DNA from: CAYNWT01 sp964450955
Lineage (GTDB): Bacteria; Planctomycetota; Planctomycetia; Planctomycetales; Planctomycetaceae
NCBI GenBank assembly: GCA_964450955.1
Contig: CAYVFI010000043.1
Coordinates: 1 to 56,738, forward strand
Reading direction: 5' to 3'
Length of the DNA stretch: 56,738 nt
Made by a program: the position numbers and the translations under genes. Under the pieces are notes generated by a model that saw nothing but the letters and a program-made list of their open reading frames with translations, searched no databases and was not told the origin of the DNA. Positions 17,046 to 26,896 of this stretch are shown here, in pieces. Within the stretch, counting starts at the first letter, position 1; the number at the start of each line of letters is the position of its first letter.

Positions 17046-19181
17046 TTACTCACTCCGCGGTGTCAGAACCACTCGAAATTTTGGCTCCACAGTTTGCACT
17101 GAGACAATCAAACGCTTTGCCTGCTTCTTCGTGCCGCGGTTCTTGTCTTCGTGAACCGTGTATTGGTCCAGCTTGAAGTTTAGTTTGCTCGCTTGCTGAC
17201 CTCTGGCGTTCACCGCTGACGTGAATCGGACTGACAACTGCCGCTTGTCGTTGGCAGCAGCAAGCACCACTTCGCGCGGCTCTGTTGAAATGATTTCAAG
17301 ATCCAGCGGCACCTGCATATACCACTCGTAGAGGTGTGATTGGTCGTCTTTGCGAATGTCATCGGTGATCACAACGGATGGTGTTGCACCGCGAACCAGT
17401 TCAACAGTTCGTCTCGCCTTCTGGACCGGGTTGAACTTTCGCTTCCGCATGGCGTTGGTGTGGCTGTAGCCAGTCTCGCTGCCGTAAATGCTGTTTGGCA
17501 GCCACTTGGGTGCGTCGTCCTTTGGCCAGTTGAATGCAAAGGGGCCCACTGTCTCCTTCTCCCACGTTTGAAACGCTGATGAATCTGTCTTTGGCCACGG
17601 TGGAGTCCACTCCCAGTCGTAGGCGTACTTCGTATCGGCAACGATCTTTGCTCGCGTGCCATCATCGTTCCAACTGATCAGCTTGCCGCCTGGAGCCTTC
17701 CATGCCTGTGCTTTGCCGTCGATGTGAACCAGCGAGTGTTCGTCAGCTGTATTGAACTCGCGAAAGTTTCCGGCGGTTGCCCACGCTCGACCGAGTGCAC
17801 TCAGCGTGAAGTTGCCGCGGTCGACTCGATCGTGACCGATGAGGAACGCGTCAGGTCTTGCGTCCAGCGTTAACTGGATCGCGTCGTCGCTCCAGTCGCT
17901 GCGGACAACAACCTTCCCGCGTCGTGGGTAGGCTTGCATCAGTTCCAGTCCAACCGACTTGATCATGTCTTCGCGGTTCTGTTCGCCCTTCCAGCTTTGG
18001 CCGAACACCGCGTAGTCCAGCCACGCTTGCCAGCGAAAGTTGCGTTCGAAGTTGTCGCCAAGCTGGTGTCGGTAGATGAAGTTGGCCGCCGGGCTGTCCG
18101 GGTACATGTACAATGCATAGACCGAAGATGTCGGATAGAGCCGTTCGTATGGGCCACCCGATGCACCGCCCATAAACCGACCGTTGGGGAACGGTTCGTA
18201 CTCAGCGGCGAAGTACTTCAGGAAGTTGCGGTACTTCTGCGTCTCAAAGATGTTGAACCCGCGCCGAGCTAAGACGAACAGTCCGCGACTGCCTTCACGC
18301 AGTCCAAGGTCCGGGCCATACCCGTCTTCGTGACTGGCTCCGCGTTTGGTGAAGCCGTTGTTCCAGTAGTCGGTCAGAACCTGTCGGATGTTGGCGGCCG
18401 TTTGTTCGTCATAGCCTTCCTCGCCTTCAATCGCGGCCAGCAGCACGGCCAGATCGCCGTGGTAGCCGTAGTGGTTCGAACACGCGAAGCCTTCGGGCTT
18501 GCCCATGCCGTAGCTCTTTCGACCGCGAGTTGATTCGGCGATCGCTTCACGCACCGTGGCACGTTGCTTTGGCGTCATCATGTTGAACAGCACGTCGTAG
18601 CTGAGAGCCAACCCACAGCCGCCGATCGTCCACCCGACTCCAAGATCAAACTGATCTGTCTTCCAAATGTTGCTCTTTAGATTCAGTTGGTCGCCGGTTT
18701 TCAGCGTGAGGTCACCACCTTTGCCGGTTCGTTTGGACATCAACAACAGGTGGCAATGATTCGTAATCACACGCGCCATCATCTGCTGTAGTTCTTTGTT
18801 GTCGGCAAGCACGGACGACAACGACGCGATACCCCAGCGAATGTTCCGGCCCGCATCGCTTTTGATGTGTCCCGAAATATCCGCCGCAGTGAACGTCGCC
18901 GGATCGCGCTCGGCGAACTCCGACCAGTCTTTCTTCACACCATCGATCACCTGCTTCGCAATCTTGCTGTAGGCTTTGCCAAACTCACTGCTGTGCCGCC
19001 GCTTGATTTGTTCCATCTCGTTCGCGGTGAAGAACACGCGTGGATGGACGCCGGGAGGCGGCAATGGTTCCAGCTTGCGACACCCGTTGGCATCCAGCGG
19101 CACCTGCGCGGCGGCTACGTGAGGCACGTGAAGAATCAAACCAGTCGAACCAACAAGAAGGCAAACAAGAAGAACGCGCAT
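17046..19181 (-). CDS. Secreted heparinase II/III-like lyase
   Basis: A 711-residue protein with a signal peptide (about 1-25, ending 'HVAAAQ'). The segment 'GVHPRVFFTANEMEQIKRR' near residue 43 is a common opening of heparinase II/III and alginate-lyase-like proteins. The alpha-toroid part continues to about 400 ('CSNHYGYHGDLAVLLAAIEG', 'SYDVLFNMM', 'MYPDSPAANFIYRHQLGDN'). The C-terminal part is beta-rich (about 430-711), with 'DRVDRGNFTLSALGRAWA' and 'HIDGKAQAWKAPGG'. The architecture suggests a polysaccharide lyase acting outside the cytoplasm on an acidic or sulfated glycan. Substrate is not determined. It has no obvious operon partner; the region upstream holds a hydrolase remnant. Confidence 0.75.
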   Translation of the reverse strand: MRVLLVCLLVGSTGLILHVPHVAAAQVPLDANGCRKLEPLPPPGVHPRVFFTANEMEQIKRRHSSEFGKAYSKIAKQVIDGVKKDWSEFAERDPATFTAADISGHIKSDAGRNIRWGIASLSSVLADNKELQQMMARVITNHCHLLLMSKRTGKGGDLTLKTGDQLNLKSNIWKTDQFDLGVGWTIGGCGLALSYDVLFNMMTPKQRATVREAIAESTRGRKSYGMGKPEGFACSNHYGYHGDLAVLLAAIEGEEGYDEQTAANIRQVLTDYWNNGFTKRGASHEDGYGPDLGLREGSRGLFVLARRGFNIFETQKYRNFLKYFAAEYEPFPNGRFMGGASGGPYERLYPTSSVYALYMYPDSPAANFIYRHQLGDNFERNFRWQAWLDYAVFGQSWKGEQNREDMIKSVGLELMQAYPRRGKVVVRSDWSDDAIQLTLDARPDAFLIGHDRVDRGNFTLSALGRAWATAGNFREFNTADEHSLVHIDGKAQAWKAPGGKLISWNDDGTRAKIVADTKYAYDWEWTPPWPKTDSSAFQTWEKETVGPFAFNWPKDDAPKWLPNSIYGSETGYSHTNAMRKRKFNPVQKARRTVELVRGATPSVVITDDIRKDDQSHLYEWYMQVPLDLEIISTEPREVVLAAANDKRQLSVRFTSAVNARGQQASKLNFKLDQYTVHEDKNRGTKKQAKRLIVSVQTVEPKFRVVLTPRSE

Positions 19182-19365
19182 TCAATTCCCCGAGACAATT
19201 CGTGCGTGACCGATCATGATAAAGCTGACGGCTGCGTGGTTGTACTACAACAAATGCTCCCTCTCTCGACTGCGTGCTGGCTGTCCACCGGCCGTGGTTC
19301 TGAAGGATGCCGGAGCTTCGCTGGGCTTGCCCAGGCTTGCGGACTTTCTCAGGCAGAGTAACCCG

Positions 19366-19577
19366 ATGACTCACCATAGTCGGCTTAAGTGCCCAGTTTT
19401 CCTGTTCCACGCCTGGGATGACTCCAGAACATCGTCTGACTTAACCAACGAATTTGCTGTTCAGGCGAAGGCGGCGCACGCGGAAGTCACGTTCTCAACA
19501 GTAAATACACGGGGTACTATCAATCGATGATGGACGAGGGCATCCCACCAGGTGTCCAGTGGCTGCAGTCGCTGTGA
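19366..19577 (+). pseudogene. Alpha/beta hydrolase C-terminal remnant, frameshifted
   Basis: The frame from 19366 encodes 'RLKCPVFLFHAWDDSRTS' and 'FAVQAKAAHAEVTFSTV', the strand-loop region carrying the catalytic Asp in prolyl-oligopeptidase-like hydrolases. The frame then changes near 19500. The sequence continues as 'GYYQSMMDEGIPPGVQWLQSL' from 19512 in another frame to a stop at 19575-19577. The shift removes about one position of the expected His-containing loop. The N-terminal two thirds of the hydrolase are absent. An open reading upstream (19216-19365) does not resemble the family. This is a gene relic between the lyase and the desaturase. Confidence 0.6.
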
Positions 19578-19705
19578 ACCAGCGATGCGGGAAAGTGTGA
19601 CACAGGCGTTCATCTGTGACGAAATATTGACAATGGTTTGGTAGGACCAGAGCGTGCAGTCGGGTAACCTCTCCGACTTAAAGTCATGTCCTTTTGGGTT
19701 CGCCC

Positions 19706-20857
19706 ATGTCTCAAAACACGCTTGTCAGTCCCCCCGCCGCTACTCCCAATACGACGTTACCCGACGTCCAGGGGAAGCAAGGTAAACCAGTCCGCTTCGG
19801 CGACAACGCCGGCTTTCTGGTCGCGCTGCGCGAACGCATTGATGTGTACTTCGCTGAAACCGGGAAGAAGCGTCGAGACTTGCCGGGCATGTACCTCAAG
19901 ACGTTTGTGATTCTAAGCTGGTTTGTGGGCAGCTATCTGCTGTTAATTTTGGCTCCAAACGTGTGGGTAGCCGCTGTGGGAGTTGTTTCTATCGCACTGG
20001 CGATGGCGGCGATTGGCTTTTCCATCCAGCACGACGGCGGACACGGCGCTTATTCGGACAAGCGTTGGGTCAACAGTGCAATGGCTATGACGTTGGATCT
20101 ACTGGGTGGTAGTTCGTACGTGTGGAAGCGGAAGCACAATCAGATTCACCATTCCTACACCAACATCACTGGCCACGATGACGATATCGACGTTGGAATC
20201 TTTGGGCGCTTGTCGCCGCACCAGCCGCGGTTCGCGTTCCACCGGATTCAGCATGTGTACCTGTGGTTCCTTTATGGGTTTCTTCCGCTGAAGTGGCAGC
20301 TGTACGATGACTTCGCTTTCCTTGTCACGAAGGAAATTGCCGGCCACCGTTGCAAGGCTCCCAAAGGCAAAGAAGCCCTGATCTTCTGGGGCGGCAAGCT
20401 GGTGTTTGCTACGTGGGCGTTCGTGATACCGATGATGCTGCATCATTGGGCCCTGGTCATTGGAACGTGGTTTTTGGCGTCGTTCATCCAGGGGATCGTC
20501 ATTAGCGTGGTGTTCCAACTGGCCCATGTTGTTGAAGACGCCGACTTCCCGATGCCGGAAGAAGTGACCAACCGAATCGAAAATGAATGGGCCGTTCATC
20601 AGGTCGAAACAACCGTCGATTTTGCTCGAACCAGCACGCTGATCAATTGGTACACCGGTGGTCTGAACTATCAGATCGAACACCATCTTTTCCCGCAGAT
20701 TTGCCACCTGCACTATCCGGCGTTGTCACAGATCGTCGAACAGACCAGCAAAGAATTCGGCGTGCGATATACGGCTCACGATACGCTGGGGGCTGCAGTT
20801 GGTTCTCATTACCGATTGCTCAAGACACTCGGTCGCGCTGACATTCAGGCCGTGTAG
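19706..20857 (+). CDS. Membrane fatty acid desaturase
   Basis: A 383-residue acyl desaturase starting at the ATG at 19706; an upstream TTG at 19694 would add four residues. The three diiron histidine boxes are present: 'HDGGHGA' (about residue 111), 'HNQIHHSYTN' (about 148) and 'QIEHHLFP' (about 323, the QxxHH type). The last box is typical of front-end or acyl-lipid/linoleoyl-CoA desaturases. Four membrane segments are visible (about 68-85, 89-107, 208-225, 250-285). It introduces a double bond into membrane lipid acyl chains, using O2 and an electron donor that is not fused here. No neighbour gives a donor. Position specificity cannot be read. Confidence 0.9.
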   Translation: MSQNTLVSPPAATPNTTLPDVQGKQGKPVRFGDNAGFLVALRERIDVYFAETGKKRRDLPGMYLKTFVILSWFVGSYLLLILAPNVWVAAVGVVSIALAMAAIGFSIQHDGGHGAYSDKRWVNSAMAMTLDLLGGSSYVWKRKHNQIHHSYTNITGHDDDIDVGIFGRLSPHQPRFAFHRIQHVYLWFLYGFLPLKWQLYDDFAFLVTKEIAGHRCKAPKGKEALIFWGGKLVFATWAFVIPMMLHHWALVIGTWFLASFIQGIVISVVFQLAHVVEDADFPMPEEVTNRIENEWAVHQVETTVDFARTSTLINWYTGGLNYQIEHHLFPQICHLHYPALSQIVEQTSKEFGVRYTAHDTLGAAVGSHYRLLKTLGRADIQAV

Positions 20858-20888
20858 CCAGCGGATCGTCGTCGCGACACCGAACGCC

Positions 20889-20936
20889 GGTCTTTGGCAC
20901 AGGCGGTCTTTGGCACAGGCGGTCTTTGGCACAGGG
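20889..20936 (+). repeat. Three tandem copies of a 16-bp unit
   Basis: The unit GGTCTTTGGCACAGGC is present at 20889-20904 and 20905-20920. A third copy at 20921-20936 differs only in the last base. It lies 31 bp downstream of the desaturase stop. It does not form a clear hairpin and is not in a gene. It is probably slipped-strand expansion. Confidence 0.85.
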
Positions 20937-21361
20937 CGAGCGGATGGCAGTATGGGCCTCGACAGTCTTATCCGGGCCGGGATATGCCTGTAATCAAGAA
21001 TAGGAACGGCGGTTCCCGTTTGTGTGCTGGCGACCGGCAGTCTATTCGACAAGACCCCAACCGCCTCTCCGCGCGAACTTCAGGGTGAGAATCAAATGGT
21101 GAAGTTTGGGGATGGGCTGCACCAACAGAAGCCGCCCCAGCTGCCAAAGGCGGAAACTATCGCTCGCATCCCGCCGAATAAGTTGGGGGGGAGGCCCTGA
21201 CTGACACGCTGACACCGGTGATCGAAATGCCGACGGATTCACCGCGGCCCCGAATGCGTTGACTGGTCGGTAACCTGGAATCGAGCATGCAGTGCCCGGA
21301 CGCAAGCCACATAAACTCGAGCTGGAGTTTCTAAGCGTTAAGCATTCGGAACCCGGCCGAC
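20937..21361. other. Non-coding gap, about 425 bp
   Basis: No supported gene. Several short frames without recognisable similarity occur. It lies between the convergent ends of the desaturase (plus) and mcsB (minus). A G-rich run is present near 21186. Confidence 0.5.
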
Positions 21362-22417
<1,056 letters not shown>

Positions 22418-22426
22418 GCGTTCCGC

Positions 22427-22951
22427 TCAGACGTCCTGAGACGTTTCTTCAGCGAGAGTAGTTTCGAGGGCCTGGATGCTGTCACGCAGTTTCGCGGCCG
22501 TTTCGTAGTCTTCAGCTTCCACTGCCTGTCGCAATTCATTTCTCAGCTTGATGAGTTCGTAATGCTTTTGACTGTCGCCAGGGTTCCGCCGCGGAAACTT
22601 GCCGGTGTGTTGAACGTTCCCGTGAATATTATCCAGCAGTGAAAGCAGTTCTTCACCAAACGCGTCGTAGCATTGAGGACAACTTAACCGTCCTTTGGCA
22701 CGGAACTCGTTAAACCGAATACCACAATTTGGGCACTCGATGTTGTCCATCTCATCAAGATCGTCCTCTTCGGCTAATTTGCTGATTTTTTCAGCAAGGT
22801 CCGTGTCACCCGCTGTGGGGTCATCAAGGTCGCCGCCACCCAGATAGTCCTGCGCGCAGGATTCGCACAGATGCACCGCACGAGCTTCGTTGTTACGAAT
22901 CTCGGTGATGTGCAGGACGGCGTTCTTCGAACATTGAAGGCATTTCTTCAT
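22427..22951 (-). CDS. mcsA: McsA, zinc-binding UvrB/UvrC-motif protein
   Basis: A 174-residue protein with two zinc-binding pairs: 'KCLQCSKNAVLHITE' with 'HLCESCAQDYLG' (about 3-41) and 'ECPNCGIRFNEFRAKGRLSC' with a following PQC (about 73-96). The C-terminal UVR motif is 'LRNELRQAVEAEDYETAAKL' (about 137-158). This is the classic McsA layout, and McsA activates McsB. It is directly upstream of mcsB, 9 bp apart, in the same order as in Firmicutes. It starts at an ATG near 22951, and the region upstream is a divergent promoter region shared with trpE. Confidence 0.93.
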   Translation of the reverse strand: MKKCLQCSKNAVLHITEIRNNEARAVHLCESCAQDYLGGGDLDDPTAGDTDLAEKISKLAEEDDLDEMDNIECPNCGIRFNEFRAKGRLSCPQCYDAFGEELLSLLDNIHGNVQHTGKFPRRNPGDSQKHYELIKLRNELRQAVEAEDYETAAKLRDSIQALETTLAEETSQDV

Positions 22952-23226
22952 ATCAGCCGCATGTGGAGAACATCTCGCCGCACAAAGACCAAAACCCAGG
23001 CAAACCCCAAACGTCAGACTCCGCGGCGCGCCGAAATTCTATTGGTAAGGGATATGGTGTCAAGCGACGTTGGTTTCCTCACAACGACCCATCCGTAGTA
23101 GCAGACAGAGTTTGCGCGAACTAGCATTATGGTTCGCGAACGGATTCTTTAGCCGAAACACCAACAAATCCGGTTCAAAGACCAGCCCCCACTTATCAAT
23201 CTGCCCTCATTCGTACCTGCTCTCAG

Positions 23227-24708
23227 ATGATCCACCAGCCCGACTTAGAATCATTTCAATCAATGGCATCAGGAAGTTGTCTGATACCGGTCTACCGTCA
23301 GTTGACCGCAGACACGCTCACGCCAGTCAGCGCCTACGCGCGGTTGCAGCCGGCTGAATCTTCGTTCCTGTTCGAAAGCGTGGTCGGGGGCGAGAAGATC
23401 AGTCGGTACAGCTTCCTGGGCATCTCGCCGTTCCTAAAAATTACCGCGCATGGTAATCAAGTGGCGATCACTGGCGATGACGGAACACGAGAGTTCGAGT
23501 CATCGAACCCGCTTAACGACTTGCAACAGCTACTGGACAGATACAAAGCCCTGGAGATTGAGCGGCTACCCCGATTCTGCGGTGGAGCGGTCGGGTACGC
23601 GGGCTACGACGTGATCCGATACAGCGAGTCGCTGCCTAACGCCCCCGAGGACGATCGAAAACTGCCGGACCTGCTGTTCGAATTCTACGACCAAATGGTT
23701 GTGTTCGACCACATTAACAAAACCGTGCTGGTCATTGCCTACGCACACTCCAGCAGCCCGGCCGACTACCGGAAGGCTTGCGAAGCGATTGACATATTGT
23801 GCGAACGGCTGTGCAAGCCAACCGGCCAGCTGGAACCATGTGACATCAACGTCAAATCCAGCGCACCGCTGGAACCACGTAGCGCGAACTTCTCACAGCA
23901 GCGGTTCGAACAGTCAGTTGATGCCTGCAAGGAATACATCAGGGCGGGCGACATATTTCAGGTTGTGCTTAGCCAACGGCTGGAAGTGGAAACATCAGCA
24001 AGACCGTTCGACATTTACCGAGCGCTGCGGGTTGTGAATCCCAGTCCCTTTATGTTCCTGCTGAACACGCCCGAAGTGCAGCTTATTGGCAGTTCGCCCG
24101 AGATTATGGTTCGCGTCGAAGACGGTGAAACCACCATCAGGCCACTTGCCGGAACACGCCGCCGCGGCGCAACCGAAGCCGAAGACCGCGCGTTGGCGGA
24201 AGAGTTATTGGCCGACCCGAAAGAACGGGCTGAACACGTCATGCTTATCGACCTGGCAAGAAACGATGTTGGCCGGATCGCTAAGTTCGGCTCGGTTCAG
24301 CTAAGCGATGTGATGATGGTCGAACGTTACAGCCACGTCATGCATATCACTTCAAACGTCACCGGACAATTGCGAGAGCGACTGACAGCACTCGACGCTT
24401 TACAAGCGGGACTGCCGGCCGGAACTGTCTCCGGCGCACCGAAGGTCAGGGCAATGGAAGTGATCGATGAAATGGAGCCCCACCGGCGCGGTCCATACGC
24501 CGGCGCCGTTGGTTACATCGACTTCACTGGCAACATGGATACGTGCATCGCTTTAAGAACACTGGTCATGATGGGGCAGACGGCGTACGTCCAGGCTGGC
24601 GCCGGCATCGTCGCGGACAGTGTTCCTGAAATGGAATACCAGGAAACACTAAACAAGGCTCGCGGCATGCTGACCGCCATCGCAGTAGCGGAAGAGCAGT
24701 TAAGCTAA
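23227..24708 (+). CDS. trpE: Anthranilate synthase component I
   Basis: A 493-residue chorismate-utilising enzyme. The N-terminal region has 'FLFESVVGGEKISRYSFLG' (the tryptophan feedback-site region) and the C-terminal catalytic core has 'DIFQVVLSQRLE', 'IGSSPEIMVRVEDG', 'RPLAGTRRRGATEAED', 'HVMLIDLARNDVGRIAKFG', 'LPAGTVSGAPKVRAMEVI' and 'AGAGIVADSVPEMEYQET'. It makes anthranilate from chorismate and glutamine-derived ammonia with TrpG, the first step of tryptophan synthesis. TrpG is not adjacent here; its gene is elsewhere or fused elsewhere. The start at 23227 gives the usual length; an ATG 36 bp downstream is an alternative. It is divergent from mcsA. Confidence 0.96.
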   Translation: MIHQPDLESFQSMASGSCLIPVYRQLTADTLTPVSAYARLQPAESSFLFESVVGGEKISRYSFLGISPFLKITAHGNQVAITGDDGTREFESSNPLNDLQQLLDRYKALEIERLPRFCGGAVGYAGYDVIRYSESLPNAPEDDRKLPDLLFEFYDQMVVFDHINKTVLVIAYAHSSSPADYRKACEAIDILCERLCKPTGQLEPCDINVKSSAPLEPRSANFSQQRFEQSVDACKEYIRAGDIFQVVLSQRLEVETSARPFDIYRALRVVNPSPFMFLLNTPEVQLIGSSPEIMVRVEDGETTIRPLAGTRRRGATEAEDRALAEELLADPKERAEHVMLIDLARNDVGRIAKFGSVQLSDVMMVERYSHVMHITSNVTGQLRERLTALDALQAGLPAGTVSGAPKVRAMEVIDEMEPHRRGPYAGAVGYIDFTGNMDTCIALRTLVMMGQTAYVQAGAGIVADSVPEMEYQETLNKARGMLTAIAVAEEQLS

Positions 24709-24723
24709 TCGCCCGGAAATCAC

Positions 24724-25137
24724 TTAGGCCGCTGCGATGTTTTTCAGCTCCGCGAGAACTGCATTCTCATTCGTGCGGACCTGAGATAGCACTTCGGAGA
24801 CGAAGGCATCTTCAGCACAGGCAGCGATAACTTCTTCCAGTTTTGCAAAAGCAATTTGCTGCGACTTGTGCAGTGCCCCGGCAATGGATGGCACAGAGTT
24901 GTACTGCAGAGCCGTATATTCGGTCGGATAGGTTCCGAAATCGATCGGCCATTGGCGTTCCAAAAGCACATCAACCAGGACACCGACGTCCGTCTGCTGG
25001 ATCGCTGCCAGTTCAGTTAGCTTAGCTGCTGCACTGTCACCTGCCTGGGCGTACGGCCAGCATTCGTAAGCGTACTGCAGCAAGCTTCGATTGAGTTCGA
25101 TAAGGACGGAATTCAGTTGCTCGTCGATTGAAAGCAT
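24724..25137 (-). CDS. Small helical protein, function unknown
   Basis: A 137-residue protein from ATG 25137. A GTG at 25152 overlaps the nuoN stop codon (TAGTG) and would add five residues. Composition is helical with regularly spaced hydrophobics: 'LNSVLIELNRSLLQYAYECW', 'AAAKLTELAAIQQTDVGVLV', and 'KLEEVIAACAEDAFVSEVL'. It may form a four-helix bundle, but lacks the Glu/His metal pattern of ferritins that would confirm this. It is immediately downstream of the complex I genes on the same strand and converges with trpE, so it may be co-transcribed with nuoN. No function is claimed. Confidence 0.6.
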   Translation of the reverse strand: MLSIDEQLNSVLIELNRSLLQYAYECWPYAQAGDSAAAKLTELAAIQQTDVGVLVDVLLERQWPIDFGTYPTEYTALQYNSVPSIAGALHKSQQIAFAKLEEVIAACAEDAFVSEVLSQVRTNENAVLAELKNIAAA

Positions 25138-25151
25138 GGAGGAAGACACCA

Positions 25152-26846
25152 CTAGCGGACATCCTGAGCGACAGTGTCACCGATGGGTTGAACTATCTGG
25201 GCTTGCGGAGTCAGAACTTCATTCGCAACGTCCGATGCACGTGAACTTAGTCCCTGTGTCCACGCGGGAAACACGCCCAACAGCAACACAAAGGCAGCCA
25301 GCGTCATCACGTAAATTGAAGGATGGAAACCAACCTTAACTGGCCGGGCCTCTGCCGGACGTTCGCCAATGAACATCGCCTTCAGAACACGCAGGTAATA
25401 GAAAAGACTGAACACAGTGTTCATACCGCCGAACACCAAAACAACGTACATGAACCAGTGGACCTTAAGGCCCGCAAGGTACACGCTGGCAAAGATCATC
25501 AACTTCGCGAAGAACCCACCGAACGGCGGCATTCCAATCAGGCTGAACATGCAAATCAACATGCAGATACACAGCCATGGTGCCTGTGAGGCGATCCCGT
25601 TGTAGTCCTTGATGTCTTCACTGAAGGTCTGGTTGCGAATCAAAGCGACAACCGCAAATGCACCGAGGTTCATAAACATGTAAACCGCAAGGTAGTACAG
25701 CAACCCTTCAATCGCTCGACCACCCGCAGCAACCTTGTCAATTGTGTCATCAGGAGCGTTTAAAATCACAACCAAAGCCGACACGGCCATAATCATGTAG
25801 CCCGCGTGTGCGATTGTCGAGTACGCCAGCATCCGTTTAATGTTTGACTGGGCATAAGCTGTCAAGTTGCCATACGTGGCCGTCACTGCACCTACTGCTC
25901 CTAAGCCAAGGCCGAGGTACATGTAAACTTCGCTCAGCGGCGACGGAGCACTCAAATCGCCCGAGAAGGCCAGAACAAAACGCAGCAATAACGCAAACGC
26001 GCCAGCCTTACTGGCGACAGATAAGAATCCGCCGACTTCCGCTGAAGCACCTTCGAATGCGTCTGGACACCAGAAGTGGAACGGAACAAGCGACAGCTTG
26101 AACGCCAAGCCAACCATGACCAGCATGATCGCCATGACGATTGCTCTAACGGTGCCGTCAAAAATGCCAACCGCTGCGGCTGAGGCATCACCCTGAACCA
26201 GTATTGCAATTCGACTTGCGATCTCCGGCAGTTCCGCTGTTCCAAGCAGCCCGCTTAGCAGACTGATGCCATACAGCATGACACCAGCAGTACCGGCTCC
26301 GTAAACGACATACTTTAAAGCCGCTTCACTGCTGTCCTTACGACCCTTCAGAAAGCCAACCATCACGTAACTTGGCACACTGGCCATCTCGATTGCCAGG
26401 AACAGCATCAGCAGGTGGTTCGCACCGGACATCATCATCATGCCCAGCGTGGCACCAAGCAGAAGCGTGTAGAAATCCGGACCGTCTTCGTTGTCCGGTA
26501 TGCCGGTCAGCACTGTCAACGTGATGGTGAGTATTAGAAACAGCAGCAGGAACACACGGAAGAAGATCGTGAATTGATCGTAAACCATCAGCCCGGTGAA
26601 GAACGTCCCGGCTAAAGATTCGTCCGCCGTAGCGAATTGATAGCCCTGAGAAAGTGACAAACCAAACGCCGCGAAGGTGCCCAGCAAAGCGAACATGTAA
26701 TTGGGAACAAATCGGTCCAGGCTAACCAGGCGGATAATCAGCAGCATGACAATAGTCACGCTAATGGCAAGCTCAGGCGCGAAGCACCAGAGAGAGTGCT
26801 CTGTTGTGTTCGTGATAAGTTGATCGACAAGTTGCGAAAAGTTCAT
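25152..26846 (-). CDS. nuoN: NADH-quinone oxidoreductase subunit N
   Basis: A 564-residue membrane protein of the Mrp-type antiporter-like family. About 14 hydrophobic helices are visible. Core motifs include 'KLSLVPFHFWCPDAFEGASA' (near 235), with the conserved channel Lys and Trp, and 'NIKRMLAYSTIAHAGYMIMA' (near 330), typical of NuoN/L/M. 'GMPPFGGFFAKLMIFASVYL' (near 430) is NuoN-like. It forms one of the proton-pumping subunits of complex I in the inner membrane. It is the last gene of the H-J-K-L-M-N run, 50 bp after nuoM. Confidence 0.95.
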   Translation of the reverse strand: MNFSQLVDQLITNTTEHSLWCFAPELAISVTIVMLLIIRLVSLDRFVPNYMFALLGTFAAFGLSLSQGYQFATADESLAGTFFTGLMVYDQFTIFFRVFLLLFLILTITLTVLTGIPDNEDGPDFYTLLLGATLGMMMMSGANHLLMLFLAIEMASVPSYVMVGFLKGRKDSSEAALKYVVYGAGTAGVMLYGISLLSGLLGTAELPEIASRIAILVQGDASAAAVGIFDGTVRAIVMAIMLVMVGLAFKLSLVPFHFWCPDAFEGASAEVGGFLSVASKAGAFALLLRFVLAFSGDLSAPSPLSEVYMYLGLGLGAVGAVTATYGNLTAYAQSNIKRMLAYSTIAHAGYMIMAVSALVVILNAPDDTIDKVAAGGRAIEGLLYYLAVYMFMNLGAFAVVALIRNQTFSEDIKDYNGIASQAPWLCICMLICMFSLIGMPPFGGFFAKLMIFASVYLAGLKVHWFMYVVLVFGGMNTVFSLFYYLRVLKAMFIGERPAEARPVKVGFHPSIYVMTLAAFVLLLGVFPAWTQGLSSRASDVANEVLTPQAQIVQPIGDTVAQDVR

Positions 26847-26896
26847 CAGTCAGTCGGTTCTGTCTGCTTGCCAGGTTTTGTATTCGACAGTGTTTG

